Source: Betaproteobacteria bacterium (GTDB taxonomy: Bacteria; Pseudomonadota; Gammaproteobacteria; Burkholderiales; Burkholderiaceae_C). Taken from it: DNA of 64,000 nucleotides. Positions within the stretch are counted from its first letter, which is position 1. Each line of letters opens with the position of its first letter. Positions 16,784 through 25,017 of the stretch are shown piece after piece. The notes under the pieces were generated by a model. That model did no database searches, had not been told where the DNA came from, and worked only from the letters and a program-made list of their open reading frames with translations. The stretch covers positions 248,001 to 312,000 of the forward strand of contig JADIZZ010000023.1 in assembly GCA_016704535.1 (NCBI GenBank), read 5' to 3'. Position numbers and translations under genes: made by a program.

Positions 16784-17701
16784 CCCATGACCTCCACGGC
16801 CCAGGCGCCCCCGCCGACTTTTCCCGCGCCGTCGGCCGTTGCCGAGTTGCTCAAGCCCGTCACCTGGTTCCCGCCGATGTGGGCCTTCAGCTGCGGCGTC
16901 GTCGCCTCGGGCGTGCCGCTGGCGGGGCACTGGACCCTGATCGTCGTCGGCGTCTTGCTCAGCGGTCCGCTGGTGTGCGCCACCAGCCAGGCCGTCAACG
17001 ACTGGTTCGACCGCCACGTCGACGCCATCAACGAACCGCACCGTCCCATCCCCTCGGGCCGCATGCCGGGCCGCTGGGGCCTGTATGTCGCCATCGTCTG
17101 GACCCTGCTGTCGCTGGCGGTGTCGACCGCGCTCGGACCCTGGGGCTTCGGCGCTGCGGTCGTGGGCCTGGCCCTGGCGTGGGCCTACAGCGCGCCGCCC
17201 TTGCGCCTGAAGCGCAACGGCTGGTGGGGTTGCCTGGCCTGCGGCATCTGTTACGAGGGCTTGGCCTGGGTCACCGGCGGCGCCGTGATGGCCGGTGGCC
17301 AGGCGCCGGCGATGGCCTCGTTGCTGCTGGCTGCGCTGTACAGCGCCGGGGCGCACGGCATCATGACGCTGAACGACTTCAAGGCCATCGAAGGCGACCG
17401 GCAGATGGGCATCGGCTCCCTGCCGGTGCGCCTGGGCGTGCGCGGCGCCGCGCGGGCCGCCTGCGTGATCATGGCCGTGCCGCAGTTCGTCGTCGTGGGC
17501 CTGCTGCTGCACTGGGGCCAGCCGGTGCACGCACTGGGCATCGTCGGCCTGCTCGTCGGACAGGGCCTGATGATGAAGCGCTTCCTGTCCGACCCGGTGC
17601 GCCACGCACTCTGGTACAGCGGCTTCGGCGTGCCGCTCTTCGTGTCCGGGATGATGGTCAGCGCCGTTGCGCTGCGCGGCCTGGCGGGGGCAGGAGCGTG
17701 A
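16772..17701 (+). CDS. bchG: Bacteriochlorophyll synthase (geranylgeranyl/phytyl transferase) BchG
   Basis: A UbiA-family membrane prenyltransferase that esterifies bacteriochlorophyllide a with geranylgeranyl diphosphate. The first aspartate-rich motif is NDWFDRHVDAINEPHRPIPSG and the second NDFKAIEGDRQMGIGSLPV; about eight hydrophobic helices are visible. The GTG at 16772 (309 residues) has GGAGAG six bases upstream, but the ATG at 16787 (304 residues) would start at the expected transcription start of the promoter in this region; the two models conflict. The stop overlaps the GTG of the next gene (GTGA). It forms the unit bchG, PucC-like, bchP seen in many purple bacteria. Confidence 0.96.
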   Translation: MQYAPMTSTAQAPPPTFPAPSAVAELLKPVTWFPPMWAFSCGVVASGVPLAGHWTLIVVGVLLSGPLVCATSQAVNDWFDRHVDAINEPHRPIPSGRMPGRWGLYVAIVWTLLSLAVSTALGPWGFGAAVVGLALAWAYSAPPLRLKRNGWWGCLACGICYEGLAWVTGGAVMAGGQAPAMASLLLAALYSAGAHGIMTLNDFKAIEGDRQMGIGSLPVRLGVRGAARAACVIMAVPQFVVVGLLLHWGQPVHALGIVGLLVGQGLMMKRFLSDPVRHALWYSGFGVPLFVSGMMVSAVALRGLAGAGA

Positions 17702-19077
17702 GCACGCCGCCGCCGCTGGGCTGGCTGGGCATAGCCCGACTGGGCCTGGTGCAGGCCATGCTGGGCGCCGTGGTGGTTTTGACCACCTCGACGCTGAACC
17801 GCGTGATGGTCGTCGAACTCGCACTGCCCGCGCTGCTGCCCGGGCTGCTGGTGGCGCTGCACTACGCCGTGCAGCTGAGCCGGCCCCGCATGGGCTACGG
17901 CAGCGACGTCGGCGGCCGCCGTTCGCCGTGGATCCTGGGCGGCATCGGCGTGCTGGCGCTGGGCGGCTTCGGCGCCGCGGTGGCCACCACCTGGATGGCG
18001 ACGGACCGCAGCGCCGGCATCGCGCTGGCGGTGCTGAGCTTTGCGCTGGTGGGCATTGGCGTCAGCGCCGGCGGCACTTCGCTGCTGGTGCTGCTGGCCA
18101 AGCGGGTCGACGAGACGCGCCGGGCGCCGGCCGCGGCGCTGGTATGGGTGATGATGATCGTCGGCTTCGCGGTCACTGCGGGGCTGGCCGGGCAGTGGCT
18201 CGACCCCTACACGCCGCAGCGACTGGTGGCCGTGTCGGGCGTGATCTCGCTGGTCGCGGTGACGGTGACCTTGCTCTCACTGTGGGGGCTGGAAGGCCAT
18301 GCCCGCGGGCCGGCGCCCGAACGCAAGGAACGCGTGGACTTCCGCGCCGCGCTGGCCGACGTCTGGGCCGAGCCCGACGCACGCCGTTTCACCCTCTTCG
18401 TCTTCGTCTCCATGCTGGCCTACAGCACGCAGGACCTCATCCTCGAGCCCTTCGCCGGCGCCGTGTTCGGCTTCTCCCCCGGCGCGTCGACGCAACTCTC
18501 GGGTGTGCAGCACGGCGGCACGCTCACCGGCATGCTGCTGGCCGCGCTGGCAGGCCGTCGCATCGGCAGTGCCAGACTGGGTTCGCTGCGGGCCTGGACG
18601 GTGGGCGGCTGCATCGCCTCGGGCCTGGCACTGCTGGGGCTGGTTCTGGCCGGCAGCCTGGCACCGCACTGGCCGCTGCGTGCCAACGTCTTCCTGCTCG
18701 GCGCGGCCAACGGCGCGTTCTCGATCGCGGCGATCGGCTCGATGATGAGCCTGGCCGGCGGCGGCAGCACCGCGGGCCGCGGCGCGCGCGAAGGCACGCG
18801 TATGGGCCTGTGGGGAGCGGCGCAGGCCATCGGCTTTGCCGTCGGCGGCCTCTTTGGCGCCGCCGCCAGCGATGTTGCGCGCTGGCTCATGGGCAACCCC
18901 GGCAGCGCCTACGCCGCGGTCTTCCTGCTCGAAGCCGGCATGTTCGTGGTGGCCGCCTGGCTCGCCGCGAAGGTGGGCGGGGCCCACGCCAGAGTCACTG
19001 CCACGGCGCCCACGGCGCCATCCCTTCCCCTGGTCGGCAATGCCGACGCTCAGCCCCTGCGGGCCGGAGGTTCCTGA
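17698..19077 (+). CDS. BCH2/PucC-family MFS transporter between bchG and bchP
   Basis: A 459-residue, 12-helix protein of the same family as LhaA and PucC, corresponding to the gene long known in this position in Rhodobacter (Orf428/Bch2). The first helix has the family signature LVQAMLGAVVVLTTSTLNRVMVVEL, followed by GYGSDVGGRRSPWI; glycine-rich helices follow in the C-terminal half. The GTG start overlaps the bchG stop, and the stop overlaps the bchP ATG. A role in handling bacteriochlorophyll or its precursors between BchG and BchP is an inference from location; the biochemical function of the family is not settled. Confidence 0.93.
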   Translation: MSTPPPLGWLGIARLGLVQAMLGAVVVLTTSTLNRVMVVELALPALLPGLLVALHYAVQLSRPRMGYGSDVGGRRSPWILGGIGVLALGGFGAAVATTWMATDRSAGIALAVLSFALVGIGVSAGGTSLLVLLAKRVDETRRAPAAALVWVMMIVGFAVTAGLAGQWLDPYTPQRLVAVSGVISLVAVTVTLLSLWGLEGHARGPAPERKERVDFRAALADVWAEPDARRFTLFVFVSMLAYSTQDLILEPFAGAVFGFSPGASTQLSGVQHGGTLTGMLLAALAGRRIGSARLGSLRAWTVGGCIASGLALLGLVLAGSLAPHWPLRANVFLLGAANGAFSIAAIGSMMSLAGGGSTAGRGAREGTRMGLWGAAQAIGFAVGGLFGAAASDVARWLMGNPGSAYAAVFLLEAGMFVVAAWLAAKVGGAHARVTATAPTAPSLPLVGNADAQPLRAGGS

Positions 19078-20294
19078 TGAATTCACCCCTCACCACGCCC
19101 CTGGCCTACGACGTCGTCGTCATCGGCGGCGGCCCGGCCGGCGCCACCGCCGCTCACGACCTCGCCAGCCAGGGCCGCAGCGTGCTGCTGCTCGACCGCG
19201 CCGGGCGCATCAAGCCGTGCGGCGGCGCGATACCGCCGCGCGCCATCAAGGACTTCGCCATTCCCGACCATCTGCTGGTAGCCAAGGCCCGCTCCGCGCG
19301 CATGATCTCGCCCAAGGACGTCAGGGTCGACATCCCCATAGACAACGGCTTCGTCGGCATGGTCGACCGCGAGGTCTTCGACGAATGGCTGCGTGAACGC
19401 GCCGCGGGCAGCGGCGCGGTGCGCGTCAACGGCACGTTCGAGCGCATCGAACGCACCGACGACGGCATGGCCGTGGTGCACTTCCGCTCGCGGACGGACG
19501 ACGGCCCGAAGGCAGGCCATGCCGCTTCGGTGCGCGCCCGCTGCGTGATCGGCGCCGACGGCGCGAAGTCCGCCGTCGCGCAGCAGTGCGTGCCGGGCGC
19601 CAAGGACACCGAGTACGTCTTTGCGTACCACGAGATCGTGCGCGCCCCAGCCGAGAAGCCGGCGGGCTACGACGGTACACGCTGCGACGTCTACTACCGC
19701 GGCGAACTCAGCCCCGACTTCTACGGCTGGGTCTTCCCGCACGGCGACACGCTGAGCATCGGCACCGGCAGTGCCGACAAGGGCTTCTCTCTGCGCACCG
19801 CCACCGCCACGCTGCGCCAGGCCGCGGGCATGGCCGACTTCGAGACCATCCGCCGCGAAGGCGCACCGCTGCCGATGAAGCCGCTGAAGCGCTGGGACGA
19901 CGGCCGCAACGTGGTGCTGGCCGGCGACGCCGCGGGTGTCGTGGCGCCGGCCTCGGGCGAAGGCATCTACTACGCGATGTACGGTGGCCGACTGGCCGCC
20001 GAGGCGGCGCAGGAATTCCTGCGCACCGGCAAGACGGCTGCGCTGGCTCAGGCACGCAAGCGCTTCATGAAGGCTCATGGCCGCGTGTTCTGGGTGCTGG
20101 GCATCATGCAGCGCTTCTGGTACAGCACCGACAAGCGCCGCGAGAGCTTCGTCAAGATCTGCCAGGACAAGGACGTGCAGCAACTCACCTTCGAGAGCTA
20201 CATGAACAAGGAACTGGTGCGCAAGAAGCCAATGGCCCACGTGCGCATCTTCTTCAAGGACATGGCACACCTGCTGGGGCTGGCGCGGGCCTGA
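19077..20294 (+). CDS. bchP: Geranylgeranyl-bacteriochlorophyll reductase BchP
   Basis: A 405-residue flavoprotein that reduces three double bonds of the geranylgeranyl tail to phytyl, the last step of bacteriochlorophyll a synthesis. The FAD-binding motif VVIGGGPAGATAAHDL is near the N-terminus, followed by PCGGAIPPRAI, and the second flavin motif GDAAGVVAPASGEGIYYAM is near residue 283. The ATG overlaps the stop of the transporter gene and GGAGG lies six bases upstream. Length and motifs are typical. It ends the bch part of the plus-strand operon; the ppsR paralogue begins 138 bases later. Confidence 0.97.
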   Translation: MNSPLTTPLAYDVVVIGGGPAGATAAHDLASQGRSVLLLDRAGRIKPCGGAIPPRAIKDFAIPDHLLVAKARSARMISPKDVRVDIPIDNGFVGMVDREVFDEWLRERAAGSGAVRVNGTFERIERTDDGMAVVHFRSRTDDGPKAGHAASVRARCVIGADGAKSAVAQQCVPGAKDTEYVFAYHEIVRAPAEKPAGYDGTRCDVYYRGELSPDFYGWVFPHGDTLSIGTGSADKGFSLRTATATLRQAAGMADFETIRREGAPLPMKPLKRWDDGRNVVLAGDAAGVVAPASGEGIYYAMYGGRLAAEAAQEFLRTGKTAALAQARKRFMKAHGRVFWVLGIMQRFWYSTDKRRESFVKICQDKDVQQLTFESYMNKELVRKKPMAHVRIFFKDMAHLLGLARA

Positions 20295-20373
20295 CGCGCA
20301 TCAAGAACACTTCATCCCCACGACCCCGGCGCCGAGATTCAACGCCCTCGGCCCTGCGGGCCCGACCTAGAAT

Positions 20374-20391
20374 GGAAATCGGAACGTTTCC
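20374..20391. promoter_or_regulatory. Inverted repeat in the leader of the second ppsR
   Basis: GGAAA and TTTCC flank eight bases, forming an 18-bp dyad between bchP and the ppsR paralogue. It lies just after TAGAAT (20368-20373), which resembles a -10 hexamer, and 40 bases before the start codon. It is not a PpsR palindrome, so this gene may have a promoter and operator of its own. No clear -35 was found. Confidence 0.3.
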
Positions 20392-20432
20392 ACCCCGGAA
20401 GCCATATCTCACCCCCAGCGAAGGACTTCCAC

Positions 20433-21845
20433 TTGAGTCGCCGCGACGACAACCAGCCGGCTGACCTGGGCGCCCTTTCCGGATGCGCGGCCGGCTTGGC
20501 ACGCGCCTTCGTTTCGCTGTCGTCGGACATTGCCCTCGTCATCGACGAGGGGGGCATCGTCACTGCCGTGGCACAGAACGAACAGTCACCGATGAGCGCG
20601 GCTGCGGAGCAATGGGTCGGGCGCCATTGGGGCGAAACCGTCACCGGCGACACCCGCGGCAAGATCGACAGCCTGCTGGCCGATGCCACCACCGCCGGCC
20701 TGGGACGGCGCCGCGAGGTCAACCTGGCCAGCGAGCCCGGTGCCGAGCTGCCGGTGGCCTACACCGCACTGCGGCTCGGCGAGCGGGGGCCGGTACTCGC
20801 CGTCGGCCGCGACCTGCGCAGCATGGCCGCGATACAGCAGCGATTCCTGGAAACGCAGGCGGCACTGGAACGCAGCTACTGGCGCGCCCGGCACAACGAA
20901 GTGCGTTACCGCCTGCTCTACCAGGTGGCCACGGACGCCGTGCTCACCGTCGACACACGCAACCATGACGTGGTGGCGCTGAATGCCAGCGCGACGGCCC
21001 TGCTGCAGGCCGATGGCGGCGGCGCCCCAGGGCAACCGCTGCCGCCGCAGTTTGACGCCCGCTCGCGCCCGGCCGTGGCCGCGCTGATGGAACGCGCGTT
21101 GGCCGGCAACGAGCCGGTCGAGGGGCTGGCACGGCTGGCCGGCTCGCACGTCTCGCTGAGTCTGGTGGCCACGCGCCTGCCGGGTGCCATCGGCAGCAGC
21201 CTCGTACTGCTGCGCCTTCGGCAGGCTGACCCGCCGCAGGACGACCCGCTGGCCGTCGGCTCGGCACTGGCGCGGCATATCGACGGTGCGCTCGAGGCCA
21301 TCGTCGTCACCGATGCGCTCGGCCACATTCGCGAGGCCAATCTGGCCTTCGTGCAAATGACCCAGGCCACCGACATTGCCGCCCTGCTCGGCCAGCCGCT
21401 TGAGCAATGGTTGCCCGGCAGCGGCCAGGCCGCGGTGAGCAAGGTCCACATGCAAGGCCTCGCGTTGCATGAACGCGTGATGATGCGCAGACGGGACGCC
21501 ACCCACCTGCCGCTGGACATTGCCGGCGCGCTGTTGGCGGACGTGGCCGGCGGCGACGCAGGCTTCACGCTTCGGCCCTGCGGCGCCGACACGCTGGCCG
21601 CCGACGCACGCGCCGCAGCGCTGGTACAGGCCATCGACGCACTGGCTGCCGAATTGGGTCATGTCGCGCTGCCCGACCTGCTGCAGCGGGCCCAGATGCT
21701 GACGCGCCGTCATCTCGTGCTCACAGCGATCGACCGCCACGCCGGTGACCCTGGCGCCGCCGCACGCTTGCTGGGCATCAGCCCCGCGCAGCTGACCGAA
21801 CTGCGCCGCGAAATCGGACTCGACGCCCCGCCGCTTCCGAGGTAA
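20433..21845 (+). CDS. Second PpsR-like protein with a diverged helix-turn-helix
   Basis: A 470-residue paralogue of PpsR. The N-terminal PAS-like domain, the glutamine helix (AIQQRFLETQAALERSYW) and the PAS domains align with the protein at 15236, for example both have GRDLR.M.A.Q. The C-terminal Fis-type domain is present but altered: the conserved cysteine is absent, and DNRASAA...LSRQSLYVKLRRYGL is replaced by GDPGAAARLLGISPAQLTEL. It may bind other sites, act as a partner of PpsR, or be losing DNA binding. The start is a TTG, seven bases after AAGGA; no ATG or GTG fits. It lies at the end of the bchG-bchP operon and converges on phhA. Confidence 0.85.
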   Translation: MSRRDDNQPADLGALSGCAAGLARAFVSLSSDIALVIDEGGIVTAVAQNEQSPMSAAAEQWVGRHWGETVTGDTRGKIDSLLADATTAGLGRRREVNLASEPGAELPVAYTALRLGERGPVLAVGRDLRSMAAIQQRFLETQAALERSYWRARHNEVRYRLLYQVATDAVLTVDTRNHDVVALNASATALLQADGGGAPGQPLPPQFDARSRPAVAALMERALAGNEPVEGLARLAGSHVSLSLVATRLPGAIGSSLVLLRLRQADPPQDDPLAVGSALARHIDGALEAIVVTDALGHIREANLAFVQMTQATDIAALLGQPLEQWLPGSGQAAVSKVHMQGLALHERVMMRRRDATHLPLDIAGALLADVAGGDAGFTLRPCGADTLAADARAAALVQAIDALAAELGHVALPDLLQRAQMLTRRHLVLTAIDRHAGDPGAAARLLGISPAQLTELRREIGLDAPPLPR

Positions 21846-21869
21846 GCGCGGTTCGGCTGCTGGCCGGGC

Positions 21870-22763
21870 TCATGGTGCCGACCGGCGCTTGGCGTGGTAA
21901 GCCCCGCTGCCCCGCGTGAACACGAGGTCGTCCACCAACACCTCTCCGGGCTGCAGTTCATGCAGTGGCTGCACCCGTTCGTACAGCGGCGCGAAGTCGA
22001 TGCGCGTGAATTCAAGCAGCGCATCGAGGTCGCGGATGACGAAGTAGGTTTCCTGGAAATCGTCGATGCGGTAGTGCGTGCGCATCACACGCTCCAGCGT
22101 CAGGCCGATGCGGTTGGGCGAAGCGTCGTCGAGGCAAAAGCGCGTTTCGGCATACGAGGACGCGATGCCCGCGCCGTACAGGCGCAAGCCCTCACGCTGC
22201 TGCAGCAGACCAAACTCGATGGTGTACCAGTAAAGCCGCGCCAGGTGCCGCAGGCACCCCAGGCGTTGCGCGCGCAGGCCGCCCTGGCCATAGGCCTGGA
22301 TGAAGTCGGCAATGGCCGGGTTCATCAGCATCGGCACGTGGCCGAAGACATCGTGGAAGACGTCGGGCTCTTCCAGATAGTCGAGCTGATCTGGGCGGCG
22401 GATGAAGTTGCCGGCCGGGAAGCGCCGGTTGGCCAGGTGCTCGAAGAAGACCTCGTCAGGCACCAGCCCAGGCACCGCCACCACCTGCCAACCGGTGCGC
22501 TGCAGCAGCACCTCGCTCAGCGCGCGGAAGTCGGGGATGCGGTCCGGGCCGATGGGCAGGTCACGCATGCCCTGCACGAACTCGTCGCAGGCACGACCGG
22601 GCAGCAGGTGGGTCTGGCGTTCGAACAGCGTGCGCCATGTGGCGTGGTCGGCCGGGGTGTAATGATCCCAGCCTTGGTCGATGGTCCAGTCGGCGCGGGC
22701 GGGTCGCTCGCCGGCGGCCAGGCCGTGCTTGGGTGCTGCGGCGGTGGTCTGCACGGCGGTCAC
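21870..22763 (-). CDS. phhA: Phenylalanine 4-monooxygenase
   Basis: A 297-residue pterin- and iron-dependent hydroxylase that turns phenylalanine into tyrosine. The iron-binding HDVFGH motif lies in EEPDVFHDVFGHVPML and the third ligand in YTIEFGLL, both intact. Bacterial enzymes of this family are about 265-300 residues, so the length fits. The start is a GTG at 22763 with no strong ribosome binding site; no ATG fits the conserved N-terminal part. It is followed in the same direction as hpd and the VOC gene, 15 bases from the latter, forming a phenylalanine/tyrosine degradation group. It converges on the ppsR paralogue with only 24 bases between stops. Confidence 0.95.
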   Translation of the reverse strand: MTAVQTTAAAPKHGLAAGERPARADWTIDQGWDHYTPADHATWRTLFERQTHLLPGRACDEFVQGMRDLPIGPDRIPDFRALSEVLLQRTGWQVVAVPGLVPDEVFFEHLANRRFPAGNFIRRPDQLDYLEEPDVFHDVFGHVPMLMNPAIADFIQAYGQGGLRAQRLGCLRHLARLYWYTIEFGLLQQREGLRLYGAGIASSYAETRFCLDDASPNRIGLTLERVMRTHYRIDDFQETYFVIRDLDALLEFTRIDFAPLYERVQPLHELQPGEVLVDDLVFTRGSGAYHAKRRSAP

Positions 22764-22778
22764 GGGCGCAGGGCCAGC

Positions 22779-23318
22779 TCAGGCCTTGAGTTCGTGTTCG
22801 TGCATCCACGCGGCGTGCTTGGGCGCGCGGCGCGTGCGGTCCCACTCGTCCAACATGGCCCACTTCACCGCGTCCAATTTAGCCATCATCTCGGGCGTGC
22901 CGACATCGGCGGCCAGTTCCAGCCGGTGGCCGTTGGGGTCGAAGAAGTAGATGCTCTGGAAGATGGTGTGGTCGGTGGGACCGATGACCTCGATGCCGGC
23001 TTCCTGCAGCCGCGCCTTCGTCGCTTCCAGCGTGGCCACACTGTCGACCTTGAAGGCAATGTGCTGCACCCATTCCGGCGTGTTCGCGTCGCGTCCCATC
23101 GCGGGCGAATTCGGCAGTTCGAAGAAGGCCAGCACATTGCCTTGCCCGGCATCGAGGAAGACGTGCATGTAGGGGTCGGGCGCCTTCGTCGATGGCACCT
23201 GGTCTTCGGCGATGGCGAGCACGAAGTCCATGCCCAGGTGCTTCACGTACCAGTCCACCGTCTCCTTCGCGGAAAGGCAACGGTAGGCGACATGGTGGAT
23301 GCGTTGCAGCAGCGCCAT
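22779..23318 (-). CDS. VOC superfamily (glyoxalase-like) protein downstream of hpd
   Basis: A 179-residue protein with one vicinal-oxygen-chelate unit (two beta-alpha-beta-beta-beta modules). Likely metal ligands are visible: His in IHHVAYR, Glu in LAFFELP, His in VQHIAFKV and Glu in GHRLEL. It begins two bases after the hpd stop and precedes phhA by 15 bases, so it is made together with aromatic amino acid degradation enzymes. The C-terminal 35 residues, rich in tryptophan and charged residues (KWAMLDEWDRTRR), extend beyond the usual VOC domain. A lyase or dioxygenase role in tyrosine degradation is possible, but the substrate cannot be read from the sequence. Confidence 0.85.
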   Translation of the reverse strand: MALLQRIHHVAYRCLSAKETVDWYVKHLGMDFVLAIAEDQVPSTKAPDPYMHVFLDAGQGNVLAFFELPNSPAMGRDANTPEWVQHIAFKVDSVATLEATKARLQEAGIEVIGPTDHTIFQSIYFFDPNGHRLELAADVGTPEMMAKLDAVKWAMLDEWDRTRRAPKHAAWMHEHELKA

Positions 23319-23320
23319 GT

Positions 23321-24409
23321 TCAGGCCCCCGCGCCCACGGCTTCGATCGCGCCGCGGCGGATCTGGTCGCGTTCGATGCTCTCGAACAGCGCCTTGAAGT
23401 TGCCTTCGCCGAAGCCCTCGTCCTTCTTGCGCTGGATGAACTCGAAGAACACCGGGCCCAGCAGCGTCTGCGAGAAGATCTGCAGCAGCAGGCGCTTGTC
23501 GCCACCGGCCGTCGAACCGTCGAGCAGGATGCCGCGTGTCTGCAGTTCCTGCACCGGTTCGCCGTGGCCGGGCAGGCGGTCTTCCGCCATCTCGTAGTAG
23601 CTGGCACCGGGCGCGCTCATCAGCGGAATGCCGGCCATCTGCAGCGCATCGACGGTGGCCAGCAGGTCGTCGGTGAGGAGCGCCACGTGCTGTATGCCCT
23701 CGCCGTTGAACTGCATCAGGAACTCCTCGATCTGCCCACCGTTGCGGCCCGACTCCTCGTTCAGCGGGATGCGGATCATGCCGTCGGGCGCCGTCATCGC
23801 GCGGCTGGTCAGGCCGGTGTATTCGCCCTTGATGTCGAAGTAGCGGATCTCGCGGAAGTTGAAGATGCGCTCGTAGAAGCTGCCCCAGAAGCCCATGCGG
23901 CCCTTGTAGACGTTGTGCGTGAGGTGGTCGATGAGGCGCAGGCCGTGGCCCTTGGGGCGGCGCTCGGCACCGTCGATGAACTCGAAATCGATGTCGTAGA
24001 TGCTCTTGCCATCTTCGAAGCGGTCGATCAGGTAGAGCGGCGCGCCGCCGATGCCCTTGATGGCCGGCAGGCGCAGCTCCATCGGGCCGGTGGGGATCTC
24101 GACGGGCTGCGCGCCCATGTCCAGCGCGCGGCGGTAGGCCTTGTGCGAGTCGCGCACGCGAAAGGCCAGGCCGCAGGCGCTGGGGCCGTGCTCCGCAGCG
24201 AAGTAGCCGGCCAGGCTCTTCGGCTCGCAGTTGACGATGAAGTTGATCTCGCCCTGGCGGTACAGCACCACGTCCTTCGAACGGTGACGGGCCACCAGCG
24301 TGAAACCCATCTTCTCGAACAGCGGCTCCAGCACGCCGGGGGTGGGCGACGCGAACTCGACGAACTCGAATCCGCACAGGCCCATCGGGTTGTCGAAAAG
24401 GTCGGCCAT
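23321..24409 (-). CDS. hpd: 4-hydroxyphenylpyruvate dioxygenase
   Basis: A 362-residue Fe(II) enzyme converting 4-hydroxyphenylpyruvate to homogentisate. The iron triad is visible: His in LIDHLTHNV, His in GIQHVALLTDD and Glu in VFFEFIQRKKDEGFGEGNF, and the C-terminal helix NFKALFESIERDQIRRG closes the active site. Length is normal. The ATG at 24409 (MADLFDNPMGL) is used; the frame is open for 48 codons upstream, but that stretch covers the divergent promoter region shared with the Lrp gene. The VOC gene follows after two bases, then phhA. Confidence 0.96.
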   Translation of the reverse strand: MADLFDNPMGLCGFEFVEFASPTPGVLEPLFEKMGFTLVARHRSKDVVLYRQGEINFIVNCEPKSLAGYFAAEHGPSACGLAFRVRDSHKAYRRALDMGAQPVEIPTGPMELRLPAIKGIGGAPLYLIDRFEDGKSIYDIDFEFIDGAERRPKGHGLRLIDHLTHNVYKGRMGFWGSFYERIFNFREIRYFDIKGEYTGLTSRAMTAPDGMIRIPLNEESGRNGGQIEEFLMQFNGEGIQHVALLTDDLLATVDALQMAGIPLMSAPGASYYEMAEDRLPGHGEPVQELQTRGILLDGSTAGGDKRLLLQIFSQTLLGPVFFEFIQRKKDEGFGEGNFKALFESIERDQIRRGAIEAVGAGA

Positions 24410-24508
24410 GGTGTCTTGCCTCTGCTTGGGGTTGAAGGGCGCAACTTTAGGCGGCTGCCGGCGGAAGATGTTTGCTTTCGGCCTCGGCGTTTCCCTAGCA
24501 TGCGATAT

Positions 24509-24542
24509 CTTCTCTCTCGATACAAGACCAGGGAGAGAGAAG
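24509..24542 (+). promoter_or_regulatory. Perfect 10-bp inverted repeat enclosing the ribosome binding site of the Lrp gene
   Basis: CTTCTCTCTC (24509-24518) and GAGAGAGAAG (24533-24542) are exact reverse complements around a 14-base loop. The right arm contains the purine-rich ribosome binding sequence and ends two bases before the TTG start at 24544. In RNA this would form a hairpin hiding the start site; in DNA it is a dyad that a dimeric Lrp-type protein could bind, in the hpd-lrp intergenic region. Which role applies is not known. Confidence 0.6.
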
Positions 24543-24543
24543 C

Positions 24544-25017
24544 TTGCAGCCACCCGATCTCGACGCCACCGACCGCCGCATCCTGGCCCATCTGCAGGAA
24601 CACGGCCGCGTCTCGAACCTGGAACTGGCCGAGGCGGTGCACCTCTCGGCGGCGCAATGCCACCGTCGGCACCGCCGGCTGGAAGAGCGCGGCTACATAC
24701 GGCGCTACGAAGCGCGGCTCGACGCCACGCGGCTGGGTCTGGGCGTCGTTGCCTACGTGCACGTGACGATGGAACGCGGGCACATCCGCGAGGTGGAGAA
24801 GTTCCGCGAGCTCATCCGCGGCATGGGGCAGGTGATGGAGTGCTACGCCGTCACCGGCGACTTCGACTACGTGCTGAAGGTGGTGGCGCGCGACCTGAAG
24901 ACGCTGTCGGACTTCCTGCTCAAGTCGCTGGCGCAGTTGCCGGGTGTCAACGGGGTGCGCTCCAGCGTCTGCCTGGACGAGGTGAAGTGCACGGGGGCGC
25001 TGCCTCTGGATGGCTGA
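24544..25017 (+). CDS. Lrp/AsnC-family regulator, probably of the phenylalanine/tyrosine genes
   Basis: A 157-residue protein with an N-terminal helix-turn-helix (about residues 8-60: LDATDRRILAHLQEHGR...LSAAQCHRRHRRLEERGYI) and a C-terminal RAM ligand-binding domain ending near GVRSSVCLDEVK. Such proteins sense amino acids or related acids and often control the adjacent divergent operon, here hpd-VOC-phhA. The start is TTG at 24544 with GGGAG eight bases upstream, inside the inverted repeat described above. The stop is directly followed by the convergent garD stop with no gap. Confidence 0.9.
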   Translation: MQPPDLDATDRRILAHLQEHGRVSNLELAEAVHLSAAQCHRRHRRLEERGYIRRYEARLDATRLGLGVVAYVHVTMERGHIREVEKFRELIRGMGQVMECYAVTGDFDYVLKVVARDLKTLSDFLLKSLAQLPGVNGVRSSVCLDEVKCTGALPLDG

